This document shows positions 9,301-17,618 of a DNA stretch of 64,000 bases, piece after piece. The stretch is from positions 868,001 to 932,000 of the forward strand of contig NZ_CP159835.1 in the NCBI RefSeq assembly GCF_047731265.1, in the 5' to 3' direction. Position 1 is the stretch's first letter. Each line of letters starts with the position of its first letter. The notes below the pieces were generated by a model that did not search any database, was not told where the DNA came from, and was given only the letters and a program-made list of their open reading frames with translations. Source of the DNA: Patiriisocius sp047731265 (GTDB taxonomy: Bacteria; Bacteroidota; Bacteroidia; Flavobacteriales; Flavobacteriaceae). A program made the position numbers and the translations under genes.

Positions 9301-9786
9301 TGGGAAAGCTGGCTTATTTCAGCAAGGGGAATAACGGGAACTAACGAAAGTACTTCAGAGAATTTTGCGTCCAGAAATTATAAATTAGACAGTTCTGAAA
9401 TGAACCCAAAAATTTCCTATTTACTGAATAGTCAAACACGATTTGATGTATTCTATAACTTCATAAATAAAGACAACACTGTAAACGGTGAAGAATCATT
9501 AGGTCAACAAAAATTAGGGGTTGCATTTGCATACGCCAATGCTGAAAAAATTTCACTTAATGGAGAATTCACATATATAGACAATAATTTTACTGGTAGT
9601 TCATTTACACCTGTGGCGTATCAAATGTTAGAAGGATTACAACCAGGAACTAATTTTACATGGACTGCATTAATTCAAAAAAGAATCACGAAGTATTTGG
9701 ACGCGAACCTCACTTACAACGGGAGAAAAAGTGAAACCAGTACGACGGTTCACACGGGTAGTGTTCAATTGAGAGCTTTCTTTTAA
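6373..9786 (+). CDS. Large outer-membrane beta-barrel-like protein, SprA-resembling N-terminal region
   Basis: A 1137-aa exported protein with a signal peptide cleaved after about residue 19 (ISGFAQ). Residues about 140-330 contain GSISRGITIGNNQN, ASIQDANIPTQ, EFDQVFIELF and GDVDLQN, which recall a module of the gliding/T9SS translocon protein SprA; this is by memory of motifs, and the protein is less than half of SprA's length. The C-terminal two thirds is rich in alternating aromatic/polar strands and the chain ends in Phe-Phe (QLRAFF), typical of outer-membrane barrels. It is a single gene, divergent from the xth operon and followed by a strong terminator. Function unknown; a surface transport or assembly role is an inference. 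Confidence 0.75.
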   Translation: MKFSSLFLICFITISGFAQEVTSNYRTKKMVVNDTIKIDSISLNPSSFRVLDAKGILADSTKYSIDFKSSTLQLSAALKQENDSITIEYLVYPEFLTRAYFQFDERLIIESTGAMEKLYSLEQSSNDNTFTPFDGLNTQGSISRGITIGNNQNTVVDSQLDLQITGKLSDKVSIRASIQDANIPTQSGGYSQNLDEFDQVFIELFSDNWNIRAGDVDLQNTDSYFANFTKKVQGISLGGTVNHDSGAKTTAFASGALVRGVFSRSTFVGQEGNQGPYKLVGPNGELFVLIVSGSERVFVNGILLERGENEDYLIDYNAGEIRFNPTYPMTANMRISVEYQFTDRNYTRFVGYGGGGYTSETFDIGAYVYSENDAKNQPLQQNLSEEQVAVLQAAGDDMDLMNAPSATPDTFEEGKILYRKEIVNGEEVFVFSQDTNDELFNVRFTLVGFNQGNYILSNTNAINRIFEYVAPINAVQQGNFAPFIRLNAPSKLQIGGVTGGYHPSEKTAIKFELAGSNSDLNLFSDIDDGNNDGFAAHLEGRQNIITSPDSLIVAAVGSFDYVNQDFRNIERIYNIEFNRDWNLENPTGDQRFITGGAEVLKNKLGSANYRFQNLNFTDNYDGTRHEITTNLNFDKLRITGQSSYLDSKSDLKTTKFFRGNAIAAYSFLKSWIGAKTGFENNEVKTITEDSLTPLSIKYNAYEVFAGIGDSTKVFVQAGYQYRTNDSLRNGSVQRVDRSNTFYANSKILNTQNSQLQIFANYRVLDLVATEETEQSLNARILYNQTLFKGLARFNTTLQSNNGVIPQQEFTYVQVDPGEGIYTWNDYNDNGIQELDEFEVAQFQDQADFVRILLPNQIFIKIRENRFGQSLTLNPQRWNSKEGLLGILSHFYNTTSYVIDRKVRRANEDFNINPFKDGGENQLGLVLNFRNALFFNRGKQKYTTSYTYLSTATDNLQSLGLQSSRIKNHQLNFTHKFWESWLISARGITGTNESTSENFASRNYKLDSSEMNPKISYLLNSQTRFDVFYNFINKDNTVNGEESLGQQKLGVAFAYANAEKISLNGEFTYIDNNFTGSSFTPVAYQMLEGLQPGTNFTWTALIQKRITKYLDANLTYNGRKSETSTTVHTGSVQLRAFF

Positions 9787-9820
9787 TATGTTTTTGCATT
9801 CTCGAAACTCAATAAAACAA

Positions 9821-9847
9821 AAAATGGCGGGAAAATCCCGCCATTTT
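9821..9847. terminator. Bidirectional terminator
   Basis: AAAATGGCGGGA (9821-9832), loop AAA, TCCCGCCATTTT (9836-9847): a perfect 12-bp stem with T-runs on both strands. It serves the outer-membrane protein gene on the plus strand and the T9SS cargo gene ending at 9868 on the minus strand. Confidence 0.92.
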
Positions 9848-9867
9848 TATATTCAAAAACTATTCTA

Positions 9868-12813
9868 TTATTTTACAATAATACGCTTTACTTTGTTTAA
9901 AGATTCTGTACCAATCTTAACGAAATATACTCCAGAAGAAACATAAGACATATCAATTGTTTTGTTAAATCCAGTTCCATTATGTTCTAATGTATAATAT
10001 GCTAATGTTTGCCCTAATGTGTTGTAAATATACACTGGCAAATCATTGGTATAAGAAGTACTATTAAACGTAAGATCAAAATAGTTTTGGTCTTGACTTG
10101 AGATTACAAAATTAGCCTCTGCAAATGGTGAGTCATCAAATCCTAATACACCTGTAACGTTTGCTGTATAGTCATTTGTTCTACCAAATTGTAAATCGTC
10201 ACAAGGATCTGTTACATCACCAGCAGTACTTTCATCTTCTCCTCTTAATCGCATAAGATGCATACCAGTTGTTACTCCAGAAATTGCAGAGAAATCAATT
10301 GTAAAGTTAAAATCAGAATTTTCATTCGCCACAAGTTCATTCGCCACGAGTTCATCTGCTTCAAAAGAACTATTATCATTGAAATCTATCCATAATGCAA
10401 ACTCAGAATCAGCAAATCCCATTTGTAAAGTTCCATCAAAAGGGTTGTCATTCAATACAAAGTTAAAAACGACATCAGTATTGTCTGTATATCCTGTAGA
10501 ACTACAGTCAACATTTATATTTTGATCTGCAAGTTCAATTTGAGTGACACCATCACCAAATCCTTCACAGTCAGACTCTGGTTGGCAAATAAAGTTAAAG
10601 ACATCAACTGTAATATCATCATTTGTTTCATCTGCATCGCCAGCAAGTTCAGTTCCAGCTACTAATGTGTATGTACCCAATGCTGATAAATCGGCTGTGG
10701 AAGTAAATGAATACGTATCTGTTGCTCCTTGAACTATAGAACCCGTATATGTTTCGGTAACTGGAGTTCCACCATCCAAGGTATAAAATACTGGGATACT
10801 AGTTTGTATTGCAGCACCAAAGTTTTCGATGGTTACAGTTACTACTTCAGCATTAGATAACCCTGTTCCAGACGTAGGGGATGTAATTGCTACTACCCCC
10901 GTGTTATTGTCATTTAACGAAGTTATATCTTGACAAACCTCATCATTCGTAGGAATTTCGTCGCCTGGTAAATCCGTTCTTGCACATAGGTTATATGTTT
11001 GACCATCTACACTCATATCTGCGGTTGCTGTAAAAGTATAATTTACATTACTTGCTGGTGGGATAGGGCCGGCAATTATTTCTGTAACCGTTGTACCGCC
11101 ATCTATTGTAAAACTTACCTCAACATTTGATTGTGGCAGTGTACCAAAATTACGAACGATAACCGCTACCGCTTCGGTAGTTGTTAAATCTCCATCAGTT
11201 GGAGAAACAACAGCAATTACTCCCGTGTCAATATCTGAATCTGCTGCAATTTTAAAACGCCCAACATTGGCAGCCCTTAAATTAGCATTAGGAGTATCTG
11301 CAGTATGTACTTCATTAGTAAAATAGAACGTAGCGTCATCACTAGGATCAATGTCAATTTTACTATAATCGCCGTAACGGCCTCCTTGAATAGGGCCATC
11401 TCCAATTGCAATGTCATCTTCGATAACACTCATTACACCTGGAGGATCTGATATAAATCTACCGGTATAATAAGAGCCTACTTCGGTAGTTCCATTTCCT
11501 TGAACACTCATAGCGGTATATCCCATTCCAATGTTTCCTTGACCATCCATCATCAAACTAGCATTCCAAGCGTGCTTACCGTCTGGTGAAGAATAAGTCC
11601 CTTCTTGAAACAAAGCCCATGGAGCTCCGTCTGAAGCTTGACGAAATTCATACCACCTTACAGCAGCTCTTTTTCCTGAACTTGGATCTATATCGATAAC
11701 GTGATTAAATACTGCAGCATTATGGGTTGTAAATTTTCTAAACTGTGCTTGGTTCATAATAATACCTTGAAGTGCATCTAATAATTGACCTCCATTAGGC
11801 TGGGGTAAATTACTAAAAGAACCTCCATCAAATATAGATGTAAATGGAGTTACCGGTATTTCTTGAGGCGCAGTAATGGATGAATTCCCGGGAGTGGCAA
11901 AATCTACATTAGCACTCCAGAATTTGATGTGATCTTCTGTAATACCACCATAAGAATCATCTTGAAAAAATACAACAGGCGCATTTCCTGCTGCTGGCAT
12001 GTTCCCGTCTGTTACATTTAAAGCCTGAGGACTAGCAAATCCAAAAGTCCCGATACCTGGCAGTTGAAAGCCTTGAATTGATGCTGTAGCATCACCAGCT
12101 AACATTGCAGCACGATCCATAGCGTATAATCTGTTTCCGCCAGATTGATCAGTTAAATAATAACCATCACTCCAAACTGAAAGTTTATTGTAGTCATTTA
12201 CTGCGCCAATATTGTATATGTTCCAATCTGTGGTTACTGGATTTCCTGTTTGCGAAACTGCTATTTGAGCGCCTCCGCCTAAAAATGAAATCACCCATCT
12301 ATCTGCTGCGTTATCATAGGACACCGTTAAATCACAACATCCATTCGAAGGAAATATTGCAGGAAAAGGATTTGTATTTCCTACTAGCTCTGCCCCATCT
12401 TTATCAAAAATGGCAAATGCTGTATTCCAAACTACAAAGACATGATCAGGCCCTACAGCTAATGCAGGATCTGTTGGATTTGAACCTGTATACCCAGCAT
12501 CCCAAACAACATCCGCTGTTCTTCCTTTAACCGTTCCTGTAAGAGGATGTGGGTTTTCAGAAAGCAAATCTCCCGTTGAACCTTTTCCTGCAATTATTTC
12601 TCTTTTTGGTCTTCTTATTTTAGAATATCTTCCGTCTTTTGCCTCTCCTCTAGCCTCTGGTAGAGTAAGTTCGCTCATTTTAGAAGCTAATGAAGGAGTT
12701 ACAGCGACTAACTGTATGTTACCAACATATTCTGGTTTTGAAGGCTCCACTTGTGCCTGTAATATAACTGTTGCAAATATTAAAGCAATCAGCATTGATA
12801 ATTTAAGTTTCAT
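9868..12813 (-). CDS. T9SS-secreted multidomain protein (CARDB-like repeats, GEVED-like domain)
   Basis: A 981-aa secreted protein. Signal peptide to about residue 20 (TVILQAQ). Residues about 110-520 form a module shared with the paralogue at 13043-15262 (ALAVGPDHVFVVWNTAF, DHIKFWSANVDF, MNQAQFRKF). Then come two CARDB-like Ig repeats (about 525-635 and 640-735), a GEVED-like domain (FALWIDFNDNSSFEADE ... FGRTNDYTANV), and a type A T9SS sorting domain ending NKVKRIIVK, which directs export across the outer membrane and attachment to the surface or release. No catalytic motif is seen. Likely adhesive or matrix-binding. It lies 230 bases from its paralogue in the same orientation, suggesting tandem duplication followed by domain gain. 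Confidence 0.85.
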   Translation of the reverse strand: MKLKLSMLIALIFATVILQAQVEPSKPEYVGNIQLVAVTPSLASKMSELTLPEARGEAKDGRYSKIRRPKREIIAGKGSTGDLLSENPHPLTGTVKGRTADVVWDAGYTGSNPTDPALAVGPDHVFVVWNTAFAIFDKDGAELVGNTNPFPAIFPSNGCCDLTVSYDNAADRWVISFLGGGAQIAVSQTGNPVTTDWNIYNIGAVNDYNKLSVWSDGYYLTDQSGGNRLYAMDRAAMLAGDATASIQGFQLPGIGTFGFASPQALNVTDGNMPAAGNAPVVFFQDDSYGGITEDHIKFWSANVDFATPGNSSITAPQEIPVTPFTSIFDGGSFSNLPQPNGGQLLDALQGIIMNQAQFRKFTTHNAAVFNHVIDIDPSSGKRAAVRWYEFRQASDGAPWALFQEGTYSSPDGKHAWNASLMMDGQGNIGMGYTAMSVQGNGTTEVGSYYTGRFISDPPGVMSVIEDDIAIGDGPIQGGRYGDYSKIDIDPSDDATFYFTNEVHTADTPNANLRAANVGRFKIAADSDIDTGVIAVVSPTDGDLTTTEAVAVIVRNFGTLPQSNVEVSFTIDGGTTVTEIIAGPIPPASNVNYTFTATADMSVDGQTYNLCARTDLPGDEIPTNDEVCQDITSLNDNNTGVVAITSPTSGTGLSNAEVVTVTIENFGAAIQTSIPVFYTLDGGTPVTETYTGSIVQGATDTYSFTSTADLSALGTYTLVAGTELAGDADETNDDITVDVFNFICQPESDCEGFGDGVTQIELADQNINVDCSSTGYTDNTDVVFNFVLNDNPFDGTLQMGFADSEFALWIDFNDNSSFEADELVANELVANENSDFNFTIDFSAISGVTTGMHLMRLRGEDESTAGDVTDPCDDLQFGRTNDYTANVTGVLGFDDSPFAEANFVISSQDQNYFDLTFNSTSYTNDLPVYIYNTLGQTLAYYTLEHNGTGFNKTIDMSYVSSGVYFVKIGTESLNKVKRIIVK

Positions 12814-12993
12814 TTGTTAGGGTTTTATTATTTAAGTGGCTCAAGGTAGGGGTTTCTTAAGAGGTGTTAAGAATTTTAGGAGCAATATCTTTATAATACA
12901 AATGCTTAAAATCTACTTTTTTTCTAATAAACACAATGCTATTGACCCTAGTGACCTGTAAGCTCGAATAAAGGAAATTGCTAAAAACAAAAA

Positions 12994-13016
12994 AGGAGAC
13001 TCTATGATAGAGTCTC
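12994..13016 (-). terminator. Rho-independent terminator
   Basis: GGAGACTCTA (12994-13003), loop TGA, TAGAGTCTCC (13007-13016): a perfect 10-bp stem. On the minus strand it is followed by TTTTTTGTTTTT, 27 bases past the stop of the 739-aa T9SS protein gene. Confidence 0.9.
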
Positions 13017-13042
13017 CCTTTAGGGAATAAAATTAAATAGTG

Positions 13043-15262
13043 TTACTTAACAATAATTTTTGCTGTTTGATACGTATTAGATAATTGGTCACCCATACGA
13101 ACTAAATAAATCCCTGCTGCCGCATAAGACATATCTAAAGCATAATTATAATCAGATCCTTCCTTTTCTAAATTGTTAAATGAAACAATTTGACCTGCCA
13201 TATTCATAACCTCAAACATCATAGGACCATTATACGATGTGTTTATTTGTATGCTAAATTGATTGTTTGGTAAGGTTACTACAACGATACTTGAATCACT
13301 TAGCGGCAAATCATTAGAACCTAATGTTCCTTCACCATCAATACTAACCTTAAAAGGGTCGTTTTCTGGATTCGTATCTCCCGCAAGGTTAGTAGTTGTC
13401 TGCACTATAATATTTCCGCCATCAGAAAGATCAGCAGTTTGTGTAAAAGTATAAGAAACAGAGGTTCCAGAAGCTATAGTACCGTTAAAATTTTCAGTTA
13501 CTGTAGGTTCACTATCCACCGTATATTGAACTTCAGGATCTGTAATATCATTGACGCCAAAATTTCTAATAGTAATTATAATAGGTTCCGTTGAAGTATA
13601 TGTCCCGTCATCAACTGGACTTTCAACATTAATTACTCCTATATCGTTAGCTCCTGCTGGTTCTATTAAAAATTGTGCTACCATATTTCGTCTACTTCCA
13701 AGGAAGTATTCTGACACGTGCCAAAAAGAACCATCTGTTAAATCATTGGTAAGATGCGCATAATCTGCATATCGTGTGTTAGAATTATTTGTTGTGCTTT
13801 GTACAATAAGATTTTCTCCTGCTGTCATAATATTTAATGGATCAGAAGCTCTTCTACCTGTATATTGAAGCGCAATTCTTTCAGTATTACTCATTGAGCT
13901 ATACCCCAAACCAATATCTCCATCAGCATTCATAGCCATACTTCCTGCCCAGGCATGTTTATTTCCAGTAGGTGATGTATAGGTTCCTTCTTGAAAAATC
14001 TCCCAATCATCACCGTCATTATCTTGTCTTAATTCATACCATCTAATTCCTGCTTTCTCATTAAGACCATCACCGTTTGAAGAAACTACATCTACAACAA
14101 AGTTAAAGATAGCTGAGTTGTGATTTGGAAACCTCCTATACTGAGCTTGATTCATAATAGTAGCTTGCATTGCATCAACATCTGGCCCTCCTCCGGGCTG
14201 ATCTAAATTAGCAAAACTTCCACCATCAAAAACACTAATAAAAGGTGTTGTATTAATAATTTGCGGTGAAGACATAGATGAACTTCCTGGATTACCCCAG
14301 TTTATCGTTGCACTCCAAACCTTCAAGTGGTCTGTGCTTACACCACCCCAAGCATCATCTTGTAAATATACTATAGGAGCAGGCGTTCCTGAAGGAGCTC
14401 TTTGATCGTCAGTTGTATGAAATGCACTTGGGCTATAAAAGCCACTTGTAGAAATACTAGGAAGTGGTAATGCAACAAATTGCGCAGGATTACCATTAAT
14501 CATCTCATTTCTCTCTACAGCAAAAACTCTATTTCCACTTTGTATATTCGCGGTTACCATATAAGTGTCGGCCCAGACTGCAAATTTTGTGTAATCTGGA
14601 AATGCTCCCGTACCAAAACCAGTAGTATACACGTTCCATCCGTCGTTAACAGGGTCTGGCCCTTGACATACTGCTACATTAAATCCATTTGGATTGTTAT
14701 CAAATTGAGTAATTACAAAACGGCCTTTAGGCTCGCCAGCTCCATTATCTACATCCGCATCAAAAAACACAATAGGATCTCCAATAGCGTTACCAGGGAA
14801 CAAAGTGTTCAATGAAGCCGCTGGGGTTAAAGGATTTCCAGATTTATCAAAAATTCTAAATGCAATATTCCATGCAGCTATATAATGATTGGGACCAACC
14901 GAACCGGTGGGGTCAGAAGGTGTCGCGGTAGAAATTGTCGAATTAAATGTTTGAACAGGAGTTCTATTTAAAAAAGTTTCTGCGTCATCTTGAAGCAACA
15001 TCTTAGCGTCTAAAAAAGTACTAGGCGTACCTTTTCCAGGAATAACATTATTCCGTTTTTTCCTTTTAGGATATCCCCTCTTATTGGAATCATCTTCTGA
15101 TGGCAAAAAGCTTCCATTTCTGATTTGTTCGGCAATACTGGGCACCATTATTGGACCTTGGACCATACCAAATTCAGAAGGTGGTGTAGTCTGGACTTGT
15201 TGTGCGAGTGCCCCTGAAGACACTACTAGCAACAGCGCCATAAAGTAGTTTTTAAATGTCAT
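13043..15262 (-). CDS. T9SS-secreted protein, shorter paralogue of the 981-aa protein
   Basis: A 739-aa secreted protein with a signal peptide (SSGALAQ, about residue 20), the same long N-terminal module as the neighbouring 981-aa protein (SVGPNHYIAAWNIAFRIFDK, DHLKVWSATINW, MNQAQYRRF), one CARDB-like Ig domain (about 545-640), and a type A T9SS sorting domain ending QTAKIIVK. It lacks the second CARDB-like repeat and the GEVED-like domain of its paralogue. No enzyme motif is visible; the shared module looks beta-rich and repetitive. It has its own strong terminator, so it is transcribed apart from the paralogue. Confidence 0.85.
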   Translation of the reverse strand: MTFKNYFMALLLVVSSGALAQQVQTTPPSEFGMVQGPIMVPSIAEQIRNGSFLPSEDDSNKRGYPKRKKRNNVIPGKGTPSTFLDAKMLLQDDAETFLNRTPVQTFNSTISTATPSDPTGSVGPNHYIAAWNIAFRIFDKSGNPLTPAASLNTLFPGNAIGDPIVFFDADVDNGAGEPKGRFVITQFDNNPNGFNVAVCQGPDPVNDGWNVYTTGFGTGAFPDYTKFAVWADTYMVTANIQSGNRVFAVERNEMINGNPAQFVALPLPSISTSGFYSPSAFHTTDDQRAPSGTPAPIVYLQDDAWGGVSTDHLKVWSATINWGNPGSSSMSSPQIINTTPFISVFDGGSFANLDQPGGGPDVDAMQATIMNQAQYRRFPNHNSAIFNFVVDVVSSNGDGLNEKAGIRWYELRQDNDGDDWEIFQEGTYTSPTGNKHAWAGSMAMNADGDIGLGYSSMSNTERIALQYTGRRASDPLNIMTAGENLIVQSTTNNSNTRYADYAHLTNDLTDGSFWHVSEYFLGSRRNMVAQFLIEPAGANDIGVINVESPVDDGTYTSTEPIIITIRNFGVNDITDPEVQYTVDSEPTVTENFNGTIASGTSVSYTFTQTADLSDGGNIIVQTTTNLAGDTNPENDPFKVSIDGEGTLGSNDLPLSDSSIVVVTLPNNQFSIQINTSYNGPMMFEVMNMAGQIVSFNNLEKEGSDYNYALDMSYAAAGIYLVRMGDQLSNTYQTAKIIVK

Positions 15263-15494
15263 TTTAATATATTTTAGTTGATTTATTTAAATAAGTATAA
15301 ATTTACCACGTTTTGTTTAAAACACAGCATTTAAAAGTCATAATTTTCTCATTATAAGGACCGAAATTGTCAGTAAGACCACAAAACCTCTCATATAGCC
15401 CAAACAATTCTTTTAAAATATTGATTTATATTTTTTTCATTAAGGCACAATAATTGTAATTTTATAACATAAAAAACTTAAACAACTTAAAACC

Positions 15495-15851
15495 ATGATA
15501 GTACGTTCAATTTTATTTACATTACTTGTTTTTACGACAGCTTGTTGCAGTTCAAAAAAAAGCAGTGCTAATGCAACTCAAAAACCCAATGAAGCGATTA
15601 TGACAGATGCAAAAATGATGGAAGCAGGATTTAAATCTGGGACTATTGTTGCAAGCAAAATTGAAGGAGATTGTCAATTTACCATAGAAATGACTGGAGA
15701 AAAACTTTACTTTTTAGATCCAATTAATCTAGAGGAACAATATAAAAAGGACGGAATGGAAGTTTGGTTTACATTTACTGGTCTCAGAATGATGAACCGA
15801 TGCGAAAAAGCAAACCCTATTAACGTAAACGAAATACAAATGAAAAAATAG
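15495..15851 (+). CDS. Small lipoprotein (118 aa), unknown function
   Basis: A signal peptide with lipobox TTAC and lipid Cys17, followed by a short Ser/Lys/Asn linker and a compact C-terminal domain (about 45-118) with two Cys (in GDCQFTIEM and NRCEKAN) that could pair. The core pattern of short beta strands, ending NVNEIQMKK, resembles small flavobacterial lipoproteins of unknown role. No acidic patch follows the lipid Cys, so it probably stays periplasmic. It is a single gene divergent from the 739-aa T9SS protein and ends at a long bidirectional terminator. Confidence 0.8.
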   Translation: MIVRSILFTLLVFTTACCSSKKSSANATQKPNEAIMTDAKMMEAGFKSGTIVASKIEGDCQFTIEMTGEKLYFLDPINLEEQYKKDGMEVWFTFTGLRMMNRCEKANPINVNEIQMKK

Positions 15852-15887
15852 TGGGAAGTGGCAGTATACGCTTATTAATGATATCTT

Positions 15888-15935
15888 AATAAAGAACCCG
15901 GATTCAAAAATACTTTTGAAACCGGGTTCTTTATT
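15888..15935. terminator. Long bidirectional terminator
   Basis: AATAAAGAACCCGG (15888-15901) pairs perfectly with CCGGGTTCTTTATT (15922-15935), and an inner TTCAAAA/TTTTGAA extends the stem. It separates the converging small lipoprotein and glycyl-tRNA synthetase genes. Confidence 0.9.
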
Positions 15936-15959
15936 TTATCTTCTGTTAGAGCGAGATAT

Positions 15960-17498
15960 TTAATGGTTTAACCAATGCTTTAGAGACAATGTCTTTTCGA
16001 CTACGCTTCTAATTTCAACTATCGCAACACGCTCTTGTTCCATAGAATCTCTGTGACGAATGGTAACTGTGTTATCTTCTAATGTTTGATGATCAACAGT
16101 TACACAATAAGGAGTTCCATTTGCATCTTGGCGGCGATACCTTTTTCCGACTGCGTCCTTTTCATCATAAAAGACATTGTAATCCCATTTTAAATCTTCT
16201 ATAATAGCATTGGCTATTTCAGGAAGTCCATCTCTTTTAATTAATGGAAACACCGCTATTTTTACAGGCGCAAGAATTGACGGTAATTTTAAAACAACTC
16301 TACTTGAACCATCTTCTAAAGCCTCATCCTGCAAAGCCGTACTAAATACTGCTAAAAACATTCTATCTAAACCTATACTGGTTTCAACTACGTAAGGGGT
16401 ATAATTTTCTTTCAATTCAGGATCAAAAAATTGTAGCTTTTTACCACTGTGTTTTTCATGTGCCTTTAAATCAAAATCTGTTCTGGAATGGATTCCTTCT
16501 AACTCTTTAAATCCAAAAGGAAAATTAAATTCAATATCTGCCGCGGCATTTGCGTAATGCGCTAATTTATCATGATCATGAAAACGATAATTTTCTTTTC
16601 CAAGTCCTAAAGAAAGATGCCAGTTTAATCGCTCCTCTTTCCAATACTCATAATATTTCATTTCTTCCCCTGGTCTCACAAAGAACTGCATCTCCATTTG
16701 TTCAAACTCTCTCATTCTAAAAATAAACTGTCTTGCAACAATCTCATTCCTGAATGCTTTTCCTGTTTGCGCAATTCCAAACGGAATTTTCATACGCCCC
16801 GTTTTTTGAACATTAAGAAAGTTAACGAAAATACCTTGTGCCGTTTCAGGTCTTAGGTATAAATCTGTTGCACTTTCTGCTGAAGCACCCAGTTTTGTAC
16901 CAAACATTAAATTGAATTGTTTTACATCGGTCCAGTTTTTTGAACCACTCACTGGGCAAGCAATTTCAAGCTCTTCGATTAATAGCTTAACATCCTGAAG
17001 ATTTTCCTTTTCAAGAGAGCTCGCCATTCGGCTTAAAACTTCTGCCTTCTTTTCTTTATAGCCAATTACACGGGCATTTGTTGCAACAAACTCTTCTTCA
17101 TTAAAAGCTTCCCCAAAACGTTTTGCAGCCTTATTGATTTCTTTTTGTGCTTTTTGCTCTAACTTCTCAGCATAGTCTTCTATTAAAACGTCTGCTCGAT
17201 AGCGCTTTTTTGAATCTTTATTATCAATAAGCGGGTCATTAAAGGCATCTACATGCCCTGATGCTTTCCATGTAGTTGGGTGCATTAAAATTGCTGCATC
17301 TAAACCTACAATGTTCTGATGCATTTGCACCATGCTTTTCCACCAGTAATCTCGAATGTTTTTCTTAAGTTCTACCCCATTTTGAGCATAATCGTAAACG
17401 GCACTAAGTCCATCATAAATTTCGCTTGAACCAAAAATATACCCGTACTCCTTTGCGTGGGAAATTACTTTTTTAAATTTATCTTCATTGTTTGCCAT
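15960..17498 (-). CDS. glyQS: Glycine--tRNA ligase, dimeric type
   Basis: A 512-aa class II aminoacyl-tRNA synthetase of the alpha-2 type, charging tRNA-Gly. Motif 2 and the active site are seen in RPETAQGIFVNFLNV, GIAQTGKAFRNEI and RMREFEQMEMQFF; motif 3 is in SIGLDRMFLAV; the C-terminal anticodon-binding domain starts near residue 410 (LAPVKIAVFPL). Length is normal for the bacterial dimeric enzyme, distinct from the two-gene glyQ/glyS type. The ATG at 17496 is the natural start (MANNEDKF). A TATTTTTG box (complement of 17503-17510) sits just upstream on the minus strand, so close that transcription would begin at the ATG; I could not find a matching -33. Confidence 0.96.
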   Translation of the reverse strand: MANNEDKFKKVISHAKEYGYIFGSSEIYDGLSAVYDYAQNGVELKKNIRDYWWKSMVQMHQNIVGLDAAILMHPTTWKASGHVDAFNDPLIDNKDSKKRYRADVLIEDYAEKLEQKAQKEINKAAKRFGEAFNEEEFVATNARVIGYKEKKAEVLSRMASSLEKENLQDVKLLIEELEIACPVSGSKNWTDVKQFNLMFGTKLGASAESATDLYLRPETAQGIFVNFLNVQKTGRMKIPFGIAQTGKAFRNEIVARQFIFRMREFEQMEMQFFVRPGEEMKYYEYWKEERLNWHLSLGLGKENYRFHDHDKLAHYANAAADIEFNFPFGFKELEGIHSRTDFDLKAHEKHSGKKLQFFDPELKENYTPYVVETSIGLDRMFLAVFSTALQDEALEDGSSRVVLKLPSILAPVKIAVFPLIKRDGLPEIANAIIEDLKWDYNVFYDEKDAVGKRYRRQDANGTPYCVTVDHQTLEDNTVTIRHRDSMEQERVAIVEIRSVVEKTLSLKHWLNH

Positions 17499-17618
17499 AG
17501 CGCAAAAATAGAAAAATATGCATCCATTGTATGTGCTTGTTGTTGAATTTTTCCAAGGAAATAAAGTAGTTAGTGAAACCGGAAGAAGGTGATTTATTAT
17601 TCCAATAAAAACAAGTGC

